Below, one piece after another: positions 59,125-64,000 of a stretch of 64,000 bases of DNA. A program made the translations under genes and the position numbers. The stretch is from Burkholderiales bacterium (GTDB lineage: Bacteria > Pseudomonadota > Gammaproteobacteria > Burkholderiales > Thiobacteraceae). The DNA lies in the NCBI GenBank assembly GCA_023511995.1, contig JAIMAL010000001.1:1-64000 (forward strand). Direction: 5' to 3'. A model generated the notes under the pieces. The model saw nothing but the letters and a program-made list of their open reading frames with translations. It was not told the DNA's origin and ran no database searches. Positions within the stretch are counted from its first letter, which is position 1. Each line of letters begins with the position of its first letter.

Positions 59125-61756
59125 TATCGCACCCCTGCGGATGACAGAAGGCAGGGCTTGGGGCCGAAGGCGTTTCCGTGATGAGCCGCTTGAGTTCCGG
59201 CAGGCAGGCGCCACACCCCGTGCCGGCGTTGAGCCTCGCTTGAAGCTCGATCACCGTGGTGGCCCCGTTGCGGATCGCTTCCCGGATGCGTCCCTCGGCC
59301 ACGCCGTGGCAGGCACAGATGAGCCGCCCCTGCGGCGCCCCTTCCGGCGGCTCACCCCGTAACAGGGCCAGACGGTCGGCGGTGTCGAGCTTCTCCCGGT
59401 CGAGGAGGCTGGCAAGCCAGGTGGGATCGGGCAGGCGGCCCTGTCCGGGTTCGATGAAGAGCAGGGCTTCCAGCCGGCCTTCCACCAGCCGGGCGAGGCG
59501 CAGCCGGCCCTGGGCGGGGTCTTCCAGACGCAGCCATTCCCCTCTCCCCGCCACAAGGGGCGGCAGGGCAGCGGTCCCCTTCGCCAACCCGGCGAGCTGC
59601 AGACGGTAGCCGCCGGGAACGGGCACGCGGTGCCACAGACAGCCGGCGGGAGGGGTGACGGGGTGGCGCGTCAGCAGCAGCGCCTGCCAGGCGGGGGTAA
59701 TCGGGTCGAGCTCCACCCGGGCTGCCTTGAAAGCGGGTTGACCGGAGGTGGGGTCGCAGCAGGCGGGAATGATGGCGCCGACGCGTCCGGCAGCGGCGAA
59801 GAGATCGTTCCAGTGCATGGGCACGAAGATCTCGCCCGGCCGCTGGCCGGCGCTGATCTGCACCCGGGCGGCGATACGGCCCAGGCGGTTGGCCACCCAC
59901 GCCCAAGCCCCCTCCTTCAGCCCTGCGCGTGCCGCATCGCGTGGATGCACGCTGACGACGGGTTCGGGGGTATGGGCAAAAAGCCGGGCCACGCGGCCGG
60001 TGCGAGTCATGGTGTGCCACTGGTCGCGCACGCGACCGGTGTTGAGGCAGAGTCCCGCGGCCTCCCCGGCTGGCGCTGGCGCCACCGGCTTCATCCGCGC
60101 CCGGCCATCGTCGGTGGCGAAACGGCCGTCACCGAACAGGCGCGCCGCACCAGCGGGCCACTGGTGGGGGCCGGCGAGATCATAGGCTTCCCGCGAGGCG
60201 GCGATCGAGGGGTCAAGGCGCAGCCGGGGACCGGCAGGGGAAAGCGCGGTGAGCGCCGCGTGTTCGCGGAAAATGGTGTGGGGGCCGGGGTAGGCGAAGG
60301 CTTGGCCAAAACCCATGCGGGCGGCCACCTGGCTGATGATCCACCAATCGGGGCGCGCCTGGCCGGGCAGCGGCAGGAAAGCGCGCTGGCGGGAGATGCG
60401 CCGTTCGGAGTTGGTGACGGTGCCGTCCTTTTCTCCCCAGGCCGCGGCAGGCAGCCTGACGTGGGCCAGGCGCAGGGTGTCATTGTCGGCCACCACGTCC
60501 GATACCACCACAAACTCACAACGGGCAAGCGCCGAGCGCACCCGTTCCGCTTCGGGCAGGCTCACCGCCGGATTGGTGGCCATGATCCACAGCGCTTTGA
60601 TTTTCCCCGCATGCACGGCCTCGAACAAATCCACGGCCTTGAGCCCGGGCCTGGCGGCGATGCGGGGCGCCTGCCAGAAGGCCTGCACCTGCTGTCGGTT
60701 GGCGGCGGAAAAATCCCGGTGTGCGGCAAGCTGGGTGGCCAGTCCCCCCACCTCGCGGCCGCCCATGGCATTGGGCTGCCCGGTAATGGAGAAAGGACAG
60801 GCGCCCGGTTTGCCAATGCGTCCGGTGGCAAGGTGCACGTTCAGGATGGCAAGGCAATTGTCCACGCCGGTCACCTGCTGGTTGATGCCCTGGGAGAAAA
60901 CGGTGACGGTTCGCGGCGTGGTGGCGAAGAGACGGAAGAAGGCGGCGACATCCGCCTCCCGCAGATCACAGCGGCGTGCCACTTCGGGGATGGACAGGCC
61001 GCTCACGGCATCGAGGGTGGCGCCGAAACCACGCACGTGGTTTTCGAGGAAAGTCCAGTCGAGACGCCCCTCCCGCTTGAGATACTCCAGGAGGCCGTTG
61101 AACAGCCAGATATCGCTCCCCGGCGAAAGCTGCAGATGCAAATCGGCGAGCTCACAGGTGGCGGTGCGCCGGGGATCGATCACCACCACGCGTTTGCCCG
61201 GGTTCTTTTCCTTGGCTTCCGCCATGCGTCGGTAGAGCACGGGATGGGTGAAAGCCGCATTCCAGCCCACCAGCAGCAGGAGGTCGGCCTGTTCCAGATC
61301 CTCGTAGCATCCCGGCACCAGGTCCTCGCCGAAGGCGAACTGCTGCGCCGCAGCGGGGGAGGACATGCAAAGCCTCGAATTGGTGTCGATGTTGGCGCTG
61401 CCGATGAAGCCTTTCATCAGCTTGTTGGCCACGTAGTAATCCTCGGTGAGGAGCTGCCCGGAAACGTAGAAGGCGATGGCTTCCGGTCCGTGGCGATCCA
61501 CCACCTCGGCAAACTGCCGGGCCACCGTCGAAAGCGCCTTATCCCAGTCCACGCGCTCGCCGCGGATTTCCGGGTAAAGGAGACGGCCCTCCGGGCCGAG
61601 GGTTTCGGCAAGGGAGGCGCCCTTGGCGCACAGGCGACCGCGGTTGGCCGGATGGTCGGGGTCGCCCGTGATCTCAACCCTTTCGCCCACGCGGCGCACG
61701 AGGAGGCCGCAGCCCACCCCGCAATAGGGGCAGGTGGTGGCGATTCCGTCTTTCAT
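59108..61756 (-). CDS. nasA: Assimilatory nitrate reductase catalytic subunit with BFD-like [2Fe-2S] domain
   Basis: NasA reduces nitrate to nitrite in the cytoplasm. The 882-residue molybdopterin protein starts with a [4Fe-4S] motif (CPYCGVGCG with a later Cys in RLCAKG), has the molybdopterin oxidoreductase body (NIDTNSRLCMSS, QGINQQVTG) and the dinucleotide-binding domain. A C-terminal BFD-like [2Fe-2S] domain follows (CACHGVAEG and CGACLPEL), as in Klebsiella NasA. No twin-arginine signal is present, consistent with assimilation. ATG 61756 overlaps the nirD stop. Confidence 0.94.
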   Translation of the reverse strand: MKDGIATTCPYCGVGCGLLVRRVGERVEITGDPDHPANRGRLCAKGASLAETLGPEGRLLYPEIRGERVDWDKALSTVARQFAEVVDRHGPEAIAFYVSGQLLTEDYYVANKLMKGFIGSANIDTNSRLCMSSPAAAQQFAFGEDLVPGCYEDLEQADLLLLVGWNAAFTHPVLYRRMAEAKEKNPGKRVVVIDPRRTATCELADLHLQLSPGSDIWLFNGLLEYLKREGRLDWTFLENHVRGFGATLDAVSGLSIPEVARRCDLREADVAAFFRLFATTPRTVTVFSQGINQQVTGVDNCLAILNVHLATGRIGKPGACPFSITGQPNAMGGREVGGLATQLAAHRDFSAANRQQVQAFWQAPRIAARPGLKAVDLFEAVHAGKIKALWIMATNPAVSLPEAERVRSALARCEFVVVSDVVADNDTLRLAHVRLPAAAWGEKDGTVTNSERRISRQRAFLPLPGQARPDWWIISQVAARMGFGQAFAYPGPHTIFREHAALTALSPAGPRLRLDPSIAASREAYDLAGPHQWPAGAARLFGDGRFATDDGRARMKPVAPAPAGEAAGLCLNTGRVRDQWHTMTRTGRVARLFAHTPEPVVSVHPRDAARAGLKEGAWAWVANRLGRIAARVQISAGQRPGEIFVPMHWNDLFAAAGRVGAIIPACCDPTSGQPAFKAARVELDPITPAWQALLLTRHPVTPPAGCLWHRVPVPGGYRLQLAGLAKGTAALPPLVAGRGEWLRLEDPAQGRLRLARLVEGRLEALLFIEPGQGRLPDPTWLASLLDREKLDTADRLALLRGEPPEGAPQGRLICACHGVAEGRIREAIRNGATTVIELQARLNAGTGCGACLPELKRLITETPSAPSPAFCHPQGCDTIDGS

Positions 61757-62094
61757 GCTGCCTCGGGGGCCAAAGCCGACGCCGTGACACAGAGTTCCAC
61801 CATCCCGTCCCGGATGCGCACGGGGTAGCGCGCCACACAACCCTCATCCGGGGCGATGGCGCGGCCACTGATGAGATCGATGCGCCAATCGTGCAGAGGG
61901 CAGGTGACGCTGGTGCCATGCACGATGCCTTGGGAGAGGGGGCCTCCCCGATGGGGGCAGCGGTCGTCCAGGGCGAATACTTCATCCCCTGCGGTGCGGA
62001 AAATGGCGATGTTTCCTTCCGCACGCCTGACCACCCGCGCGCCCCGCGGCGGGATGTCGCTCAGACGGCCGATGACGATCCACTGTTCCTCCAT
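61753..62094 (-). CDS. nirD: Nitrite reductase (NADH) small subunit
   Basis: The 113-residue Rieske-type protein has the iron-sulfur motifs CPHRGG and CPLHDW and the NirD-like DIPPRGARVVRRAEG start region. It supports NirB in the six-electron reduction of nitrite to ammonium. It begins 3 nt after nirB and overlaps nasA by 4 nt. Confidence 0.94.
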   Translation of the reverse strand: MEEQWIVIGRLSDIPPRGARVVRRAEGNIAIFRTAGDEVFALDDRCPHRGGPLSQGIVHGTSVTCPLHDWRIDLISGRAIAPDEGCVARYPVRIRDGMVELCVTASALAPEAA

Positions 62095-62097
62095 GAT

Positions 62098-64000
62098 TCA
62101 CTCCATGTGGGCGAGAGGTTGAAATTCATGGGCCTCCCGGCCTTGCGCCCGTTCGGCCCAGGGGTCGCGCTGCGCATGCTGCTGGGAGGCCTGGAAGCGC
62201 TCGGCAAGCGCCCGGCGTGATGCCCCATCGTGCACCACCCGTTCCTGGATGTAGTTGAGGCCCACGCGTTCCACCCAGGGTGCGGTGCGTTCCAGGTAGC
62301 GGGCTTCCTCGCGGTAGAGCTGGATGAAAGCCGCGCAGTGTTCCAGCACCTCGGCCTCGGTGGCCACCTTGGTGAGGAGATCGGTGATGCGGACCTTGAT
62401 GCCGCCGTTGCCCCCCACGTGGAGTTCATAGCCGGATTCCACACACACCACGCCGAAGTCCTTGATGGTCGCTTCGGCGCAGTTGCGGGGACAGCCGGAC
62501 ACCGCCATCTTGAACTTGTGGGGCATCCACGAACCCCAGGTGAGTTTTTCCAGCTTAACCCCTAGCCCGGTGGAATCCTGGGTGCCGAAGCGGCACCACT
62601 GGCTGCCGACACAGGTTTTCACGGTGCGCAGCGCCTTGCCGTACGCATGACCGGAGACGAAGCCGGCAGCGGCGAGATCGCGCCAGACAGCAGGCAAATC
62701 CTCCTTGCGGATGCCGAAGAGGTCGATGCGTTGTCCGCCGGTGATTTTCATCTCCGGCACGCGGTACTTTTCCGCCACGTCGGCGATGGCGCGCAGTTCC
62801 TGTGGGGTAACCAGACCACCCCACAGGCGCGGCACCACCGAGAAAGTGCCATCCTTCTGGATATTGCCGTGGGCGCGCTCGTTGATGAAGCGTGACTGGG
62901 GATCGTCCCGATATTCCCCCGGCCACGCCGCGAGCAGGTAGTAGTTGAGGGCCGGCCGGCATTTGGCGCAGCCGTCCTCGGTCTTCCAACCCAGAGCGCG
63001 CATCACCGCCGGGATGGATTTCAGACCCTGCTCGACGATGGCGCGCCGCACCTCGTCGTGGCTCACCTCCGTGCAGGGGCAGAGGGGCTTGGCCGAGGGT
63101 TTGGCCGCGTACTCGCCACCCAGGGTGTGGGCGAGCAGGGCCTCCACCAAACCAGTGCACGAACCGCAGGAAGCGGAGGCCTTGGTGTGGGCGCGCACCT
63201 CTTCCAGGGTGTAGAGCTGTTTGTCGCGGATGGCGCGCACGATCTCGCCCTTGCACACCCCATTGCAGCCGCAGATTTCCGCGCCGTCGGGCAGCGCGGC
63301 GACCCGCGCCTTGGGATCGGTGCCGGCATCACCCACGTGGGGGCGGCCGAAGAGCAGGCTCTCTCTCAGCGCTCCGATGTCCGTGCCCTCGCGCAATAGG
63401 TCGAAATACCACGCGCCATCCACGGTGTCGCCATACAGGCAGGCGCCCACCAGCCGGTTGTCGCGCACCACCAGCTTTTTGTAAACGCCACGACCGGCAT
63501 CTTCGAAGAGCAGGGTCTCATCGCCGGCTTCCGGCAGAAAGCGGCCTGCGGAGAAAAGATCGATGCCCGTCACTTTCAGGCGGGTGGCGACAGCCGAGCC
63601 GCCATAGCGGGCGATGCCCCACTCCGCCAGGTGATTGGCGCACACCTTGGCCTGCTCGAAGAGGGGGGCCACCAGGCCATAGGTCACGCCGCGGTGGTTC
63701 ACACACTCCCCCACGGCGTAGATGCGCGGATCGGTGAGCGTCTGCATGGTGTCGTGCACGCGCACGCCCCGCTCCACCATGAGGCCGGCCGCCTGGGCAA
63801 GTTCGGTATCCGGGCGGATACCCACCGCCATCACCACCAGCGTGGCGGGCAACACCTCGCCGTTGGCCAGACGCACACCGCGCACTTCCCCATTCTCCGT
63901 TTCGATGGCCTCTGTCTGGCTGGCCAGGCGGAAGGTGATCCCACGTCCCGCAAGGTGCCGGGCGAGCAGCCCGGCCGCCGGTTCGTCCAGTTGTTTTTCC
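62098..64000 (-). CDS. nirB: Nitrite reductase (NADH) large subunit, N-terminus beyond window
   Basis: About 634 C-terminal residues of NirB lie here; the frame stays open to the window edge, so the FAD/NADH domain is only partly present (VVMAVGIRPDTELA, EKQLDEPAAGLL). Two BFD-like [2Fe-2S] segments follow (CGCNGVCKG with CGSC; CPCTEVSHDE with CAKC). The siroheme/[4Fe-4S] domain has CVGSQWCRFG and GCPRNCAEATIKD. It reduces nitrite to ammonium with NADH. A GTG at 63885 is internal and should not be taken as the start. Confidence 0.95.
   Translation of the reverse strand, partial: EKQLDEPAAGLLARHLAGRGITFRLASQTEAIETENGEVRGVRLANGEVLPATLVVMAVGIRPDTELAQAAGLMVERGVRVHDTMQTLTDPRIYAVGECVNHRGVTYGLVAPLFEQAKVCANHLAEWGIARYGGSAVATRLKVTGIDLFSAGRFLPEAGDETLLFEDAGRGVYKKLVVRDNRLVGACLYGDTVDGAWYFDLLREGTDIGALRESLLFGRPHVGDAGTDPKARVAALPDGAEICGCNGVCKGEIVRAIRDKQLYTLEEVRAHTKASASCGSCTGLVEALLAHTLGGEYAAKPSAKPLCPCTEVSHDEVRRAIVEQGLKSIPAVMRALGWKTEDGCAKCRPALNYYLLAAWPGEYRDDPQSRFINERAHGNIQKDGTFSVVPRLWGGLVTPQELRAIADVAEKYRVPEMKITGGQRIDLFGIRKEDLPAVWRDLAAAGFVSGHAYGKALRTVKTCVGSQWCRFGTQDSTGLGVKLEKLTWGSWMPHKFKMAVSGCPRNCAEATIKDFGVVCVESGYELHVGGNGGIKVRITDLLTKVATEAEVLEHCAAFIQLYREEARYLERTAPWVERVGLNYIQERVVHDGASRRALAERFQASQQHAQRDPWAERAQGREAHEFQPLAHME

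Noticed and set aside
59630-61828. Long antisense frame (732 codons) over nasA
   Set aside because: NasA motifs are unambiguous on the other strand; the antisense product shows only compositional bias.

Overview
The window is a core-genome segment of a GC-rich betaproteobacterium. Supporting evidence: the 23S and 5S rRNA match betaproteobacterial forms; there is a complete dcw cell-division cluster; the gene groups coaX/SPOR after birA, fmdB-DUF502-aspS-nudB-ybhP-clsB and rsmI/lpoA-yraN-diaA-dolP are present; and lpxC, dciA and an M23 peptidase precede secA. I cannot name genus or species. There is no prophage, complete insertion sequence, CRISPR array, tRNA gene or obvious genomic island.

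Layout. 1-745: the 3' end of a 23S rRNA with an unusually long hairpin in the helix-98 region, then 5S rRNA and a terminator. 813-4503: birA, coaX and a SPOR-domain protein, facing a GlcD-like flavin oxidase. 4584-10225: a receiver-PAS-PP2C phosphatase with a clear promoter, rfaE2, the dolP-diaA-yraN-lpoA block, and divergent rsmI. 10288-15405: a di-heme cytochrome c fused to DUF302 with a second DUF302 protein, then divergent pyrC and a Lon-like protease. 15534-23222: an Aer-type chemoreceptor, a CBS-pair protein, a DUF1269-like membrane protein, PEP carboxylase, and a PAS/GAF/GGDEF cyclase. 23313-23690: RNase P RNA. 23871-41648: the dcw cluster (mraZ rsmH ftsL ftsI murE murF mraY murD ftsW murG murC murB ddlB ftsQ ftsA ftsZ), behind a sigma70 promoter overlapped by four MraZ boxes spaced exactly 10 bp. 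41799-47142: lpxC, a small membrane protein, dciA, an M23 peptidase and secA. 47199-52913: a small membrane protein, then the leftward fmdB-DUF502-aspS-gdx-nudB-ybhP-clsB set. 53112-54429: an ankyrin protein and sfsA. 54398-64000: leftward nirB (cut by the window edge), nirD, nasA, oxyR and hrpA.

How the genes work together. Most of the window serves envelope growth and division. The dcw genes build lipid II and the divisome; lpxC starts lipid A synthesis; rfaE2 (perhaps with the DiaA/GmhA-like protein) makes ADP-heptose; LpoA and DolP act on peptidoglycan and the outer membrane; clsB makes cardiolipin; secA exports proteins. Signalling proteins (PP2C regulator, Aer-type receptor, diguanylate cyclase) lie between housekeeping genes. 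The right end encodes assimilation of nitrate to ammonium, running almost without gaps into a peroxide sensor (oxyR) and an RNA helicase (hrpA). I found no clearly new multi-gene system. The most unusual items are the 23S hairpin expansion, the cytochrome-DUF302 fusion, the short non-lipoprotein LpoA, the atypical tail on MurB, and the nir-nas-oxyR-hrpA arrangement.
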